Notes: generated by a model from the sequence alone, not told the origin. Shown: positions 9,891 to 20,225, counted from the first letter of the stretch. The stretch: 34,202 bases of DNA from Sporothrix humicola (GCA_021396245.1 WNYE01000160.1:1-34202); one strand, 5' to 3'. A program made the numbers and translations.

Positions 9891-11732
9891 ATGCCCGCGG
9901 CCAGGCTGCTCGCGCTGGCACCCGCGCCGGGCCAGCAGCTGCAGCTTCTGCGAAGTGCCGGAAGTGCAAGCAGCAGCACAACGAGAACAACAACAGCCAG
10001 CCAAAACGGCTTTTCCAATCCCAAAAGCCGCCATGGCTGCCCTTCAGGGCCCGGAAAATCATCGGCGTCCTCCAGCAGAGCCATGTCGACGGCCGGCGGC
10101 GCCGCCCCGCACCACCCCTCGACTCAGCCGAGCTGGTGCCGAGGCGCGTCGCCCGCCGTGACTTGTCTTCTTCACTCGCGATCACAGCGACCAGCACCGG
10201 CTTCGACGGCCAATGCGAGCCCCCAACGCGCGCGGATACGCCAGGGCCACTCTCCAGCGGCTGCCAGAGCCTTTGGGTCTGCCACCATGCCGAAGCAGGT
10301 AGCTTTCCCTCGACACGGCAAAGCAGTCGACCCACAACAGACCCCCACCATTGCCGAAAAGGACAAGGAAGAAGCACCCAAGGCGGCGGCCGAGGATGCA
10401 GCAGCTGCATCAGCACAGACACAAACTACGGGAGAGAAAGGCAAGACGGATTCTACGGCCTCAGCAACGCCATCGCCCACAGAGGAAAAGAAGCCAGCCA
10501 AAAAGAACGGGAAGAAAGCCAAGACAGCAGCTGCAGAATCAAAGGCGAAAGAGAGCCCATCTACAGCAGAAACCGAAAGCACAGCGGCATCTGCAGCACC
10601 CACAAAGACGGCGTCATCCACAGAGCCTACAAACACAACCCCTACACCACCAGGGCCTACGTCAACTGCGGCGGCAGCACAAGATGCTCTAGGTCGCACA
10701 GACGGACCCAGCGCAAAGGCGACTCCAAGCGACCCTGCGGGCGTCGCAGCCGAAGCGGCGGCGGCAGCAACGACAGCAGCGGAGACTGCAAGCATTGCTG
10801 CTGGCTATCTGGGTGGCTCGTCGCCAGTGATCGAGCTGGGCCCTCCTAAGGTCACAATCGGCGCAATTCTCGAGCCAGGCCAGGGACAGGGAACGGGATC
10901 ACAGAGCCAATCCCAATCTCAATCTCAATCTCAATCTCAACAGCAGCAGCAGCAGCAACAGCAAGACTCGGGAGATCAAGAATCGACACAGTCTCCACGC
11001 CAGCCGCTCTCCCAAAATAAGCTGCTGCCGCCACACTTGGCTCCTCCGCCCTATGTGCACCACTTTGACAGCTACTCGCTCGTGAAGCAGCTTGAGGCCG
11101 GCGGCTACAAGCAGGAACAGGCCATCACGGCCATGAAGGCGGTGCGGGCGCTTCTCGCCCAAAACCTGGACGTCGCGCAGGCCGGCCTCGTCAGTAAGAG
11201 CGACGTCGAGAACGAGGCGTACTTGTTCAAGGCCGCCTGCGCCGAGCTCAGCATCGAGGTGCGCAACAACCGCCGCCGCGCCGACGAGCTTGTGCGGCAG
11301 CAGCGCACCCTTCTCCAGCATGAGGTCGACATTGCCGCGCAGTCGGTCAACCAGGAACTCGTGACGCTCGCCGACGTTGTCAAGGAGCTGTTCAACGACC
11401 GCAAGATGGCCGTGCGCGAAGAGCAAAAGGCCCTGGAGAGCGCCATCCAGCAGCTCAGCTACAAGATCACGATCATGCTCAACAGCGAGATGCGCTCTGA
11501 GATCGAGGGTCTGCGCTGGGTCCTCATCCGGCGGTCGGTGCTGGGCATCATCTTCATGGCCATCCTAACGCTGGGCACACTGCGGTACGCAAGCTACGTC
11601 AGCCACGAGAAGAAGAACGCAGCAGAACGGGCACTGCGCGAGGCCCACGAGGCCGAGATGAAGCGGTTTGCCGACACAAAGATTGACACGAGCGCGCCAC
11701 CTGATGCCGCCGAGATACTAGCCGCAAACTGA
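9891..11732 (+). CDS. DUF1640/CCDC90-family mitochondrial coiled-coil membrane protein with long low-complexity N-terminus
   Basis: 613 residues from the ATG at 9891 (context ACAAAATG), one exon. The C-terminal third (about 390-590) matches the DUF1640 / CCDC90 family, which includes yeast Fmp32 and animal MCUR1/CCDC90B. It begins with FDSYSLVKQLE, has the helical stretch with ENEAYLFKAACAEL, a long coiled coil (about 450-540) and one membrane segment near 549-567 (SVLGIIFMAILTLGTLRY). Known members sit in the inner mitochondrial membrane and are linked to respiratory-chain assembly or calcium-uniporter scaffolding. The arginine- and alanine-rich N-terminus, with another candidate presequence around residues 115-145, fits mitochondrial import. 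Residues about 150-380 are Ala/Thr/Ser/Lys-rich and probably disordered, ending in an SQ/poly-Q repeat. The total is roughly two to three times the family's usual length. The precise molecular role is not inferable here. Confidence 0.88.
   Translation: MPAARLLALAPAPGQQLQLLRSAGSASSSTTRTTTASQNGFSNPKSRHGCPSGPGKSSASSSRAMSTAGGAAPHHPSTQPSWCRGASPAVTCLLHSRSQRPAPASTANASPQRARIRQGHSPAAARAFGSATMPKQVAFPRHGKAVDPQQTPTIAEKDKEEAPKAAAEDAAAASAQTQTTGEKGKTDSTASATPSPTEEKKPAKKNGKKAKTAAAESKAKESPSTAETESTAASAAPTKTASSTEPTNTTPTPPGPTSTAAAAQDALGRTDGPSAKATPSDPAGVAAEAAAAATTAAETASIAAGYLGGSSPVIELGPPKVTIGAILEPGQGQGTGSQSQSQSQSQSQSQQQQQQQQQDSGDQESTQSPRQPLSQNKLLPPHLAPPPYVHHFDSYSLVKQLEAGGYKQEQAITAMKAVRALLAQNLDVAQAGLVSKSDVENEAYLFKAACAELSIEVRNNRRRADELVRQQRTLLQHEVDIAAQSVNQELVTLADVVKELFNDRKMAVREEQKALESAIQQLSYKITIMLNSEMRSEIEGLRWVLIRRSVLGIIFMAILTLGTLRYASYVSHEKKNAAERALREAHEAEMKRFADTKIDTSAPPDAAEILAAN
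10906..10963 (+). repeat. In-frame SQ and poly-Q microsatellite
   Basis: Tandem TCTCAA/TCCCAA hexamers (to about 10940) run into CAG/CAA triplets (10941-10963). They encode alternating Ser-Gln followed by a run of nine Gln just before the conserved DUF1640 domain. Repeat number is likely variable between strains and would stay in frame. Confidence 0.85.
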
Positions 11733-12412
11733 GCAGGCTCGGTAACCTGTGACTTTTTTACAGGAAATGGGAGGATATAGGTTCAACACGGAAAGGATAG
11801 CAGGACAGGTACTGGAATGGGCTGAACGGCAGGCACAAATATTGAATTTAAGTGCTTAATAGAGCACAGCACGATCGAAAGAAAGGACATCAATGGAGAT
11901 ACCCAAAACATAGACAAGGCATATCACGAGCATCACCAGCACATGGCAATCACAAAATAGAAAATCAATTGCATAACGAACAATGTTGCTTTATAAAATA
12001 TGATAAGATGAATATTTGCATGTCATGTCTTCGTTTCAAACAGTCAAAATGGTACCTAAGCAATATACAAGAAATAAACAAGGCCCTTGCTCCAATATAA
12101 ATATGGCTCTCCATATGGCTCTCATCTTCAAGGAAGTAATCGATCAGTGAGTGGCATATCCAATATACTTTATGGGATGCCCTCTCTCCAAGATATATAA
12201 GTCTCTCCATATCATTTTGGTTTGAGTTAGTATTCGAGACTTCTTCTAGCCCCACCGGATGCTATCCAAAAGCGAGGTAGGCCAAAAAGCGGTCGAGGTA
12301 TAAATTCGGGTTGCAGTCTTTGTTGCCATATTCGTGGCAATATGGTGAATATAAACGGGAATGGTTGTGTCAGTACTATGCGTCGTATCGCCGCCAGGAT
12401 ATCCGTCAAATC
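11733..12412. other. Intergenic between two convergent genes
   Basis: 680 bases separating the stop of the DUF1640 gene (plus strand) from the stop of the kinase gene (minus strand), holding both 3' ends. It is AT-rich with no coding frame of credible composition. A short tandem duplication (ATATGGCTCT at 12101-12110 and 12113-12122) lies in the middle. Confidence 0.55.
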
Positions 12413-14227
12413 CTAGTTCAGATTCAAGGCGTTGATAGCAGTGGCGAGCGTGCCACCCGCAAGAGTGCCACCATCGGCCACCTGGCTCGGCTCCTCGTCC
12501 CAGCCCCAGACTTTGGACAGGAAACGGCCCATGTTGACACGCTTGGCGCTCATCTCCTTGACCCACGGGTGGTCAAGCATGCGCCATGGCGTGGCTCTGC
12601 GGTTAGGGTCCTTTTCGAGGCTGTAAAATGGCTAGTTAGCATGCTTAATCAAAAACATGAGTTGTAAAGGCGGAGTCAACATACCAGCACTCGATAAAGT
12701 ATTTAAAGTTCTCACTCCAGACAATGTTTGCGTCAGGCTCGTCCTTGAGCTTCGGGATGGGTTGCCGCACGATATACGTCAGCAGGTCGATCAGACCAGC
12801 ACGCGGCTGCATCTCGGTGCCGTCGGCCGGGAAGGGGAAACGGTGTTGAGCAACCTCGAGCAACGTGACACCCGTCGACCACACGTCAGACGTGATAGTG
12901 TAAGTCTGACCAGTGATACGCTCGGGGGCCATGTAGTAACTCGTGCCAATAAACGTGTTGGCCTCGCCCTTAGTTCCGAAGTCGCCAGACACGCCAAAGT
13001 CGCACAGCTTGACCTCGCCCGTGCGGCACAACAGAATGTTTGAAGGCTTGATGTCACGGTGAATAATTTTCTTGGAGTGCAAGTACGTCAGGCCGTGGAG
13101 CACGCCCTCGGCAATCTTGCCCAAAACCTTCTCGCCCGTGCGGCCACCCAGGCGCTTGACTTCACGGTAGATGCTGTCGAGAGAACCACCCTCACAAAAC
13201 TCCATGGCAATTGAAATGGTGGCCGTGGCCGGGTCGACAAATGCGCCGTAGTAGCGGCAGATGTGTTCAGAGGCACACTCCTTGTTGAAGCCCAGCTCGC
13301 GAACAATCTGCTTCTTGACGTCCGGGTCCGGGTTGGTCGTAATAACCTTGAGCGCAAAGATGGACTTGCCGCCCTTGAGCTGTGCACGAGTAACAGCACC
13401 ACCAGCACCCTCGCCAAGACTACCGAGCTCGATAATGCGCTTCTCCATGCTGGCAATGCGCCAGCCTTCATCGTCGAGGTCTTCCACGTCCAATGTGCGT
13501 GCCTTCTCGAGGGCCGCCTGGTCGAACGCCTCCAAGCCAGTCATACTACCCTCCCGCTCCATACCCACGCCGCCCTCGCTGATCTCCGAGTAGATGGAGC
13601 CGACAGCCGACACTGGGTCGGGTGTGCCATGTGGACGGCTCGAGCCGATGCCGTACTGGCTGGCAAAGGACAGCGCCGAGTATTGCGAGCCTGCAGATGT
13701 TGGGTTGCTTGCACGGCCGTCGAGCGGGCCAAAGCTGCCCGACCTGCTGTGAGCCGCACTACTCTCGCTGCCGCCAGAAGCACTCTGCAGAGACTGGCCG
13801 CGGCCAGGGGGTTGTTCCTGCGGCACGCCGTGGCTGCCCATTGGTGTTGCAAGGTGTAGGACTGGCAGCTGGGGCCGGCCAACGGGCTGGAGCTGTGGAA
13901 GAGGTGCGCCGACGGGCTTGACGGTGTTGGACGAGGGAATTGAAAGGCCGAGGCGTGGTGGCCTTCCACCGGCGGCATTCGGCCGTGGTGCCCCTAAGGC
14001 CGGACGGAGCATTGGCGGTGCTGGAGAGGAGGATGGCGGGAGGACTTGGAGAGGAGGAGGAGCCGAGGCGTTTTCGTGGGATGGTGTTGCCAACGAGAGC
14101 TGCGTAAAGACAAGAAAATCAGTATTAGTCATTGGGCCGCAAGAGGAGGGGGAAGCAGCTGAGGCTGGCAAAAACGTACGCGAGGCCGTCCCTCGGCGAC
14201 GGGGCCGTTCGATCCTTGATCGGCCAT
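12413..14227 (-). CDS. MKK1: MAP kinase kinase of the cell-wall-integrity pathway (Mkk1/Mkk2 type)
   Basis: Spliced model of three exons: 14227-14180, 14099-12685 and 12620-12413, giving 556 residues. All splice junctions keep frame, and the last exon completes the kinase C-lobe. This dual-specificity kinase relays signal from the Bck1-type MAPKKK to the Slt2/Mpk1 MAPK during cell-wall stress. Seen directly: a Pro/Ser/Gly-rich N-terminal half (1-230), probably disordered and regulatory, then the kinase domain from about 237. Key residues are the GEGAGGAV glycine loop, Lys267 (FALK), HRD 363-365 with IKPSN, and DFG from Asp383. The activation loop (GVSGDFGTKGEANTFIGT) and YYMAPERITG are characteristic of the Mkk1/2 subfamily, distinguishing it from Ste7 and Pbs2. 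The last exon encodes CLEKDPNRRATPWRML and a conserved Trp-rich tail. The N-terminus MADQGSNGPVAEG is encoded by the short first exon. It is convergent with the DUF1640 gene. Confidence 0.95.
12621..12684 (-). other. Intron 2 of MKK1
   Basis: 64-base intron. On the minus strand it has a GTATGT donor directly after TGCTG, a TGCTAAC branch point and a TTTACAG acceptor. It splits a Cys codon (phase 2). Joining the flanks restores the kinase C-lobe sequence ECCLEKDPNRR. Without splicing the frame runs out of the domain within a few residues. Confidence 0.93.
14100..14179 (-). other. Intron 1 of MKK1
   Basis: 80-base phase-0 intron with a GTACGT donor, a CTAAT-type branch region and a TTTACGCAG acceptor on the minus strand. 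It lies after the 16-codon first exon, a position that leaves a tidy ATG (14227) with a short hydrophilic N-terminus. The read-through frame instead begins with an unlikely sequence. Confidence 0.85.
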
Positions 14228-15283
14228 TGTGTATAGTAGAGACGGTAAAGAGGAGGTTCGAAAAAATATAATCACGGGCCAACGAAAAAGCACAGGGCTT
14301 TATGTATAGTTGCTCCCAAGATGCCTGGGCTAGTTTGCAGGTCTCGGCTGTTGGAGGAGTAGAGGGAGGGCGTAGATGTCGTCTCTGGCGGGCTAGAAAG
14401 ATCTATAAGCAGCTTCCGTTCGGTTTGCTGCTTGCAAGTCGTGATCTGTTGCGCCGTTGCAAGCGAACCCGATGTGGAATGATGTCGCTATGGGACGCCA
14501 ATATATCTTTGGGGAAGTATCGTTCTGTCGAGTGTGAGAGGAGAATCGAGGATGTTCAAGCTGCTGTATCGAAAGACTGAGTATGTGAATAGACCAAAAT
14601 GCAACAGTATATAGTATATCCAAAAGAAGATGTCGAAATAACGAGAGAAAACGTAAATATCGCTCGGGTGAAACAGAGGCTAAAGAAGTGGCCAAGAAAG
14701 GACAAAAGAAAACGAGCAACGAGAGGAATGATAAACGAAGGTGGTAAGAGTCGTCGACGAGGACCGAAGTGTCCTTACAGAACGGCGAAGTTGGATGGCG
14801 AGAGGGTGCGGAAGAAACGGACGAAAAGGCAAAGAGAGGAGAGACGGGAAGAAGAGGCAGGGAAGGGAAAGAAATGGATGTGTCGAGGTTGTGAGATGCG
14901 CCCGCGAAGGCTTTAGTGCGTTTTGGGAGAGGGGCAAACAGCCCGAAACCAAAGGGGGCAGGAAGGCGCTTTGCACAATGGGGGGAAGGTTCGAGGGACC
15001 AAGACAGGGCCACCAGAGGCACCACACTGGACGAGACGCTGTAAAGAAAAGTGGGCTGAAGTCCTACGGGTATTGCCCAAAGCGGCCTGGTGTGGGGAAA
15101 CCGTTGGTGTTGGTTGGTAGGGCAGAGGGGGAAGGTGCGAGTCAAATTCGAAGCAAGAAGGACAGGAACAAGGTAGGAACAAAGGGCTAAAAAACAGATA
15201 GGGATGAAAATGGATATGGCAAGAGCGGGAGAATCAAAAGAGAAAGGAAAGGCCAGGAAACGGGAAGGAACAGCGCAGGACAA
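14228..15283 (-). promoter_or_regulatory. Long CT-rich upstream region/leader of MKK1
   Basis: Read on the minus strand this kilobase is strongly pyrimidine-rich, densest between about 14690 and 15280. That matches the promoter/leader signature seen before other genes in the window. A 296-codon open frame on this strand (14393-15283) is explained by the CT bias (Ser/Leu/Pro/Phe-rich translation) and has no family resemblance. If the transcript starts near 15.2 kb, the leader would exceed 1 kb and contain many upstream ATGs. Confidence 0.4.
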
Positions 15284-17240
15284 AGCAAGACAATCTCAGG
15301 GAAGGAGCCAGGAAAGGCAACGAAACAATCTGTAAAACTGACAGGTTTGTCAAGCCGCTGTTGGGCTTGGGTATGCCCTTGGCAGGGCTTTGAGGAGCAA
15401 GGCGAACAGAGAAAGGAATTTGCAGGGGCAGCTGGCAACAATACAACAGCCAACTGTTCACATGGAGAATGGCATAGGGCCAGGGAATGGAGTGTCGCTT
15501 TGCTTGACTTGCTCCTGCCTTCGTCACAGTGATTGCAGCTTCGATTGGAGGAGCACGGGAAGGGGCGAATGGCATTGCATGTTCCGGCCCTTGCCTTTCA
15601 CGTCGAAGCAGGCAGGCTCGAGCAAGTTACAGGGGGGAAGGATCAGTGGAAGGAGGGGATGAGCTTGAGGACGAGGACAAGAAGGAGCAATCGCCGTTCG
15701 TCAGCGGTCTCGTCACCTGTCTCCACCACCCCAAGAAACTATGCGAAACCGTCTCCACCAAACCCACCACACTCTTGTTCACTCCACCAGCGCGCGAGAG
15801 TCGACCCAGTTCAAGCCAGTGTTGTCGCAGATTCACGTTGTGCCCGAGAGGATCGGCTGCGACAGTCGATCATTGCAAAGGGCCAGACCACAGAGCTCCT
15901 GGCGTCAGCGGCAGACAAAACTTCGGCCTACGAAACGAAAACAAAAGAAGACAAGAAAACAGACAACAGGTCACAACTCGAGGATTTGGACCCCAATAAA
16001 CACGGCCTCACCGCCAGACTTGGGTGTCAGGTGCATCCACGCATTCACAAAGCAATACGGCTTGAACGGCGCACCTGCGACCTGAGGTGCCAGCTGCGGA
16101 ACGGATGCAAAGACAGACACATTCCACAGCATGCAGTGCACTCTCGGCCGGCGGTGGTACCCAACAGGGCTGAGAAAAAGATGGCGTGGCCAGGGAAGTC
16201 TGGCCAACACGCAGGCAGGTGCGGTTGATTTCTAGGGACAAGCATCCGGCTGGGGTTCACATATCAACATGGCCGAGGAGGTGACAAATCGCAAAAAAAT
16301 CTGTCGGGAGGCAAAAGTCTCATTTGCAGGCACGGAGATGGCAACACAACAACGCAAAGTCGAAGCGAGCAACACGCTTGCTGTGCTTGATTCCGGAGCC
16401 TCGCCTTGCTCGTTTTGCTTCGCTTGTCGTGCCGGACCTGCCTTTTGCAAAAATGGTTGCAGCCCTCATCGATGCTCGGCGGCTAATGGGACCAACAAGA
16501 CTGAATTCGACCAGCACCACGCAGAATTTCACCTGTCGACAGCGAGATGAAGGGGCAGATGATGCCACGCCACGTCTGCAAGGCGGCGGCCAATCGCAGT
16601 CCGTGCAACCAGGAACGGCACGGCATGGCCCTGGAAATGCATCTTTTCCCTTTTCTGCCATCCAACAATGCCATGGCGGTCGACAGTGCAAAATCGGCGG
16701 CATAGGGTTATTTCTCTGCGGTTTCCACTATGATCTTCACAAGATTTGCATCCTTCTTATTTTTCGTCTCTTCGGAGGCTCATTTGCCATGACACAGATG
16801 AGATGAAAGAATGAAAGACGTACTCGCCCGATTCCGGTCCTCAACGGTGGCCATCCTTCGGCTCAAATTTATGACAACAACTTCCATCCTCGACAGGCCT
16901 TGGATATCCTTCGCCGTAACTCCGCAAATTCGACATTCATGCTCGAATCCTAGAACCCAAAAGCAAGATATGTCGCATCCAATTCATTTAAGCGCCAACA
17001 TCAAAGCTTGTCTTTGCAAATTATGTGTTGGTTACTACGCCGACTGTTGGCTCCGTCCCATGCATGACAATCCCCCGTGCCCTCCCCGTGAAAGGATGCC
17101 TCGCGTCCCAGCAATCCTCGACGTCTGGTTTTGTCTAGTCTTGCCCAAAAGCAGGAGTCAGGAGATGCGTCGTCGTCCTTTTTTTTCTTTCTCTTTTTTT
17201 CTTTCCCCTGTGTCACGTCGCCATTGCAATCTCCCTATTT
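15284..17240. other. Divergent intergenic region between MKK1 and DBP8
   Basis: About 2 kb without a gene I can support. The longest open frame (15533-16228, plus) has mixed composition, overlaps several other frames and shows no domain. A short pyrimidine-rich tract (about 17176-17212) probably belongs to the DBP8 upstream region. No repeats or RNA genes seen. Confidence 0.5.
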
Positions 17241-17760
17241 AGTCCTTATCATTTGACTTTTTCAACAAGAAATGACAGGAGAAACCTTCAAAGATCACCA
17301 CTGCCAAGACCTTTGTGCTCATCAGAACCCTGTTGCCTTTCTTTTCTCCTCTTCAAGCGCGCGCTTCGTGATGAGAGCTGTGACCATCAGTGGAGGTTGC
17401 CGTATTAGTGCGCTTTCCTACAGGGGCCTCAGGGGCTCTTAGCCTGTCCTGGGCTGGTGCGGCCGACGGCAGCGGTCCCTTCCCCGCTTGGCCATGGTCC
17501 ACTTTTTCTTGCTTTAGATGACAGGAGCGGCCCTACCGCGCTGCTCACCGCCTAAATTTTTCTGTCCCACCTGGTAAATTTTAATGGCAGAAAAAGTGAA
17601 AATACTGGAAGGAACGATGCACTCAGCTTGAGTAGACGACGAACTGGCGACTTCCTCGAGTACGGTATTCCGGCCACATCCTTCCCATTCGAGTCGAGCT
17701 AATCGACAACATTACCAATCCATTACCCCCAGTCCCCTTTTTTTTCGATCGACAGACGCC
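17241..17760 (+). promoter_or_regulatory. Promoter and leader of DBP8
   Basis: The 520 bases before the DBP8 start. It includes a GC-rich block (17420-17500) and a short CT-rich stretch ending just before the ATG (17725-17760). No TATA box stands out, as is usual for ribosome-biogenesis genes in filamentous fungi. No transcription start can be assigned. Confidence 0.35.
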
Positions 17761-19617
17761 ATGCCTGCATCGACACTACCCAAAGCCGAGGGCAAGGTCG
17801 TCCGGAGGAGCGACCTGCTAAGCGCCAACTCGCTACGAGCAAGCGCTTCAGACGACGACGAGTCCGACTATCTCGATAGCGATGAGCCGCGCAAGAAGCG
17901 CCGCGTGAGACAAGATTCTGCGGCTGAAGATGACAGCTCGAACGAGTCGGACGATTCAGACGCATCAGACGCCTCTGACGCGGAGGATCAGGATGAGGAT
18001 GAAGAGGAGGATGAGGACAACAAGAAGACACAGAAGCCAATCAAGGCAGCACCGGTCTCGTCGACTTTCAGTGCCCCGTCTCGTGTTCGCTCACGAGTGG
18101 CGGCAGACGACAAGACCTCTGCTGCCCAGAAAAAGGCCATCGACGAGGCCGTCAAACCCATTGCCGCCGACAACGATGATGGCACGGCACCCGAAGACCC
18201 GGCGGCGGCAGCGGCAGCCAACGTCCTCGCCGCACCGACAGACCCTAACACAACCTTTGACGCCATCGATGTCAAGCCATGGCTTGTTCGGTCGCTGTCC
18301 AACATGGCCATTCGCCGGCCCACGGCCATTCAAAAGGGCTGTATTCCGGCCATCCTGAGCGGCCACGACTGCATCGGTGGCAGCCGCACCGGTTCCGGCA
18401 AGACAGTGGCTTTTGCAGTCCCTATTCTTCAAGCTTGGTCGGCCGATCCCAGTGCCATCTTTGCTCTTGTTCTGACGCCGACACGCGAGCTGGCTCTCCA
18501 GATTTACGAGCAGTTCATGGCGATCTCGGCGCCGCAGCCGCTCAAGGCGCTTCTCGTGACGGGCGGTGCCGATATGCGGCCGCAGGCCATTGCTCTGGCC
18601 AAGAACCCGCACATTGTCATTGCCACGCCAGGCCGTCTGGCCGACCATATCCGCACGTCGGGCGAGGACACGATCGGCGGACTGAAGCGCGTGCGGTACG
18701 TCGTGCTTGATGAGGCTGATCGTCTGCTTACGGCGGCAACGACTCTTCCCGACAATGGCAACGGCGGTGGAAAGAAGAACAAGAAGAAGGACAAGAGCGG
18801 CAATGCCTCGGGCAGCATGCTACCCGACGTAGAGACGTGCCTAGGTGCACTACCGCCGCCGGCCAAGCGCCAGACGCTGCTGTTCACGGCCACAGTGACG
18901 CCTGAAGTGCGTGCGCTCAAGACGATGCCCCGCAGCGCCGACCGACTGCCGGTGTTTGTGTGCGAGGTTGAGACGCATGCACCTGCTATCCCGGCCACCC
19001 TGACGCAGACACACCTGACCGTGCCCGTGACCCATCGCGAACACTACCTGCACGCCTTCTTGAGCACCGCTCACAACGCAGCACTGCCAGCCATCATTGT
19101 CTTTGTCAATCGCACGTCGACGGCTGCATACCTGCACCACCTATTGAGACTGTTGGGTCACCGTGTGACGGCCCTGCACGCCGCCCTACCCCAGCGCCAG
19201 CGGACAGACAACCTCGGCCGTTTCCGTGCGGCCGCGGCTCGCATCCTGGTGGCCACTGACGTGGCTGCGCGTGGTCTCGATATCCCCGAAGTGGCGCTCG
19301 TTGTCAACTACGACGTACCGCGGCTGGCCGATGACTACATCCACCGTGTCGGTCGTACAGCGCGTGCAGGCCGTACCGGTGAGGCCGTCACGTTTGTGGG
19401 CCAGCGGGATGTGGACCTCGTGCTCTCCATCGAGGCGCGCGTGGGCCGTCCTCTAGAGTCGTGGTCTGAGGAGGGCGTCAACCTGGAGACGCGTGTGACC
19501 AAGGAGGCGCTCAAGCTAGTGGGCGAGAAGAAGCGTGAGGCGCTGCTGGAGATTGAGGAGAACCGCGAGGTGGGCGGCAAGCGGAAGCGGGGAATGCAGA
19601 AGCTGCGGGCGACGTAG
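17761..19617 (+). CDS. DBP8: DEAD-box ATP-dependent RNA helicase Dbp8
   Basis: 618 residues, one exon. Dbp8 is a nucleolar RNA helicase needed for 40S ribosomal subunit biogenesis (18S rRNA maturation; in yeast stimulated by Esf2). Seen directly: an N-terminal acidic/basic extension (about 30-110) with a YLDSDEPRKKRRV block that looks like a nuclear localisation signal. The Q-motif region starts near residue 165 (F..... PTAIQKGCIP), then motif I GSRTGSGKT (207-215), motif Ia PTRELALQ, TPGR, motif II DEAD (317-320), and motif III as TAT (376-378). The second RecA domain has motif V region ATDVAARGLD and motif VI HRVGRTARAGR (528-538). A Gly/Lys-rich insertion lies between motifs II and III (about 330-350). 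The GGSRTGSGKTVAFAVPIL context and overall length fit fungal Dbp8 better than Dbp4, Rrp3 or Drs1. The ATG at 17761 follows a CT-rich leader. Confidence 0.95.
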   Translation: MPASTLPKAEGKVVRRSDLLSANSLRASASDDDESDYLDSDEPRKKRRVRQDSAAEDDSSNESDDSDASDASDAEDQDEDEEEDEDNKKTQKPIKAAPVSSTFSAPSRVRSRVAADDKTSAAQKKAIDEAVKPIAADNDDGTAPEDPAAAAAANVLAAPTDPNTTFDAIDVKPWLVRSLSNMAIRRPTAIQKGCIPAILSGHDCIGGSRTGSGKTVAFAVPILQAWSADPSAIFALVLTPTRELALQIYEQFMAISAPQPLKALLVTGGADMRPQAIALAKNPHIVIATPGRLADHIRTSGEDTIGGLKRVRYVVLDEADRLLTAATTLPDNGNGGGKKNKKKDKSGNASGSMLPDVETCLGALPPPAKRQTLLFTATVTPEVRALKTMPRSADRLPVFVCEVETHAPAIPATLTQTHLTVPVTHREHYLHAFLSTAHNAALPAIIVFVNRTSTAAYLHHLLRLLGHRVTALHAALPQRQRTDNLGRFRAAAARILVATDVAARGLDIPEVALVVNYDVPRLADDYIHRVGRTARAGRTGEAVTFVGQRDVDLVLSIEARVGRPLESWSEEGVNLETRVTKEALKLVGEKKREALLEIEENREVGGKRKRGMQKLRAT

Positions 19618-19880
19618 GAAGAGTAGGGCATTGAAGGGAGTGAACTGCCGGGCAAGGCGACGCGGTCGGCGTTCGGAGGTGGCGTCTGCCGGTCCTCTGA
19701 CAAGCGAGAGGCGTGGGGGTTGCCGAGAATTGTCCTGCCTTTTGTTGTTGTTGTTGTTGTTTTTTGGGGTTTTTTTCTTCTTCTCACTCTTATTCTTTCC
19801 ATTTTACATTTGCATACACATGGCGTATTTACCAGCATCAGGTCAGATAGAACATAGAGCCACTTTATGGAAGCGTTTAT
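19618..19880 (+). other. 3' region of DBP8 with TTG repeat
   Basis: Downstream of the DBP8 stop. A TTG triplet microsatellite (about 19742-19760) is followed by T-rich sequence with TTTTTT runs, which fits a 3'UTR and poly(A) region. Nothing coding is seen on the plus strand. Confidence 0.5.
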
Positions 19881-20225
19881 TTACAACATACCATGGCCAG
19901 CAATCCCGGACTTGGGCTCGGCGGCAAGCGAGACAGCGTGACACAGAAACGGAGGCATCTCCCAGGACGAAATGGTCGAAACTGTCGGCATATTACCACG
20001 GATGGGAGTAGCGAGTGGCTGTCTGGTATCGACCTGGTATCGACAAAGGCCGTCGAACCGATGATAGATTGAAGATTCGGATGAACATAATGGTCGCACA
20101 TGATTCGGCACCTCCTCAGGGGAACGTTGCACAAACTTCCAGGCCCGCTCCTTTGCAATGTCGTAGCCGAGCTGGCGGGACTGCCATCTCTTCGAATAAT
20201 AGAAGGGCAAAGGCTGGAGTTGCAC
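19881..20225 (-). pseudogene. Codon-biased minus-strand ORF, possible partial gene or gene remnant
   Basis: A 114-codon open frame convergent with DBP8. Two segments show the GC-ending codon preference of real genes here: one encoding SRQLGYDIAKERAWKFVQ (about 20120-20180) and one encoding EMPPFLCHAVSLAAEPKSG (about 19890-19950). A TTTTTTCAG acceptor-like sequence lies just upstream on the minus strand. Between the two segments composition is poor and an exact 11-bp tandem duplication occurs (20023-20044), which would shift frame. I recognise no family. It may be the last exon of an unseen gene, a decayed gene beside the AT-rich block, or chance. Confidence 0.25.
20023..20044. repeat. Exact 11-bp tandem duplication
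   Basis: CTGGTATCGAC occurs twice head to tail (20023-20033 and 20034-20044). Its length is not a multiple of three, so it would shift any reading frame through it. Confidence 0.9.

Noticed and set aside
12645..12684. Unspliced C-terminus of MKK1
   Set aside because: The read-through breaks the conserved kinase C-lobe. Splicing 12621-12684 restores it exactly.
14393..15283. 296-codon minus-strand open frame upstream of MKK1
   Set aside because: Its Ser/Leu/Pro/Phe-rich translation follows directly from CT-rich leader DNA, with no domain or conserved pattern.
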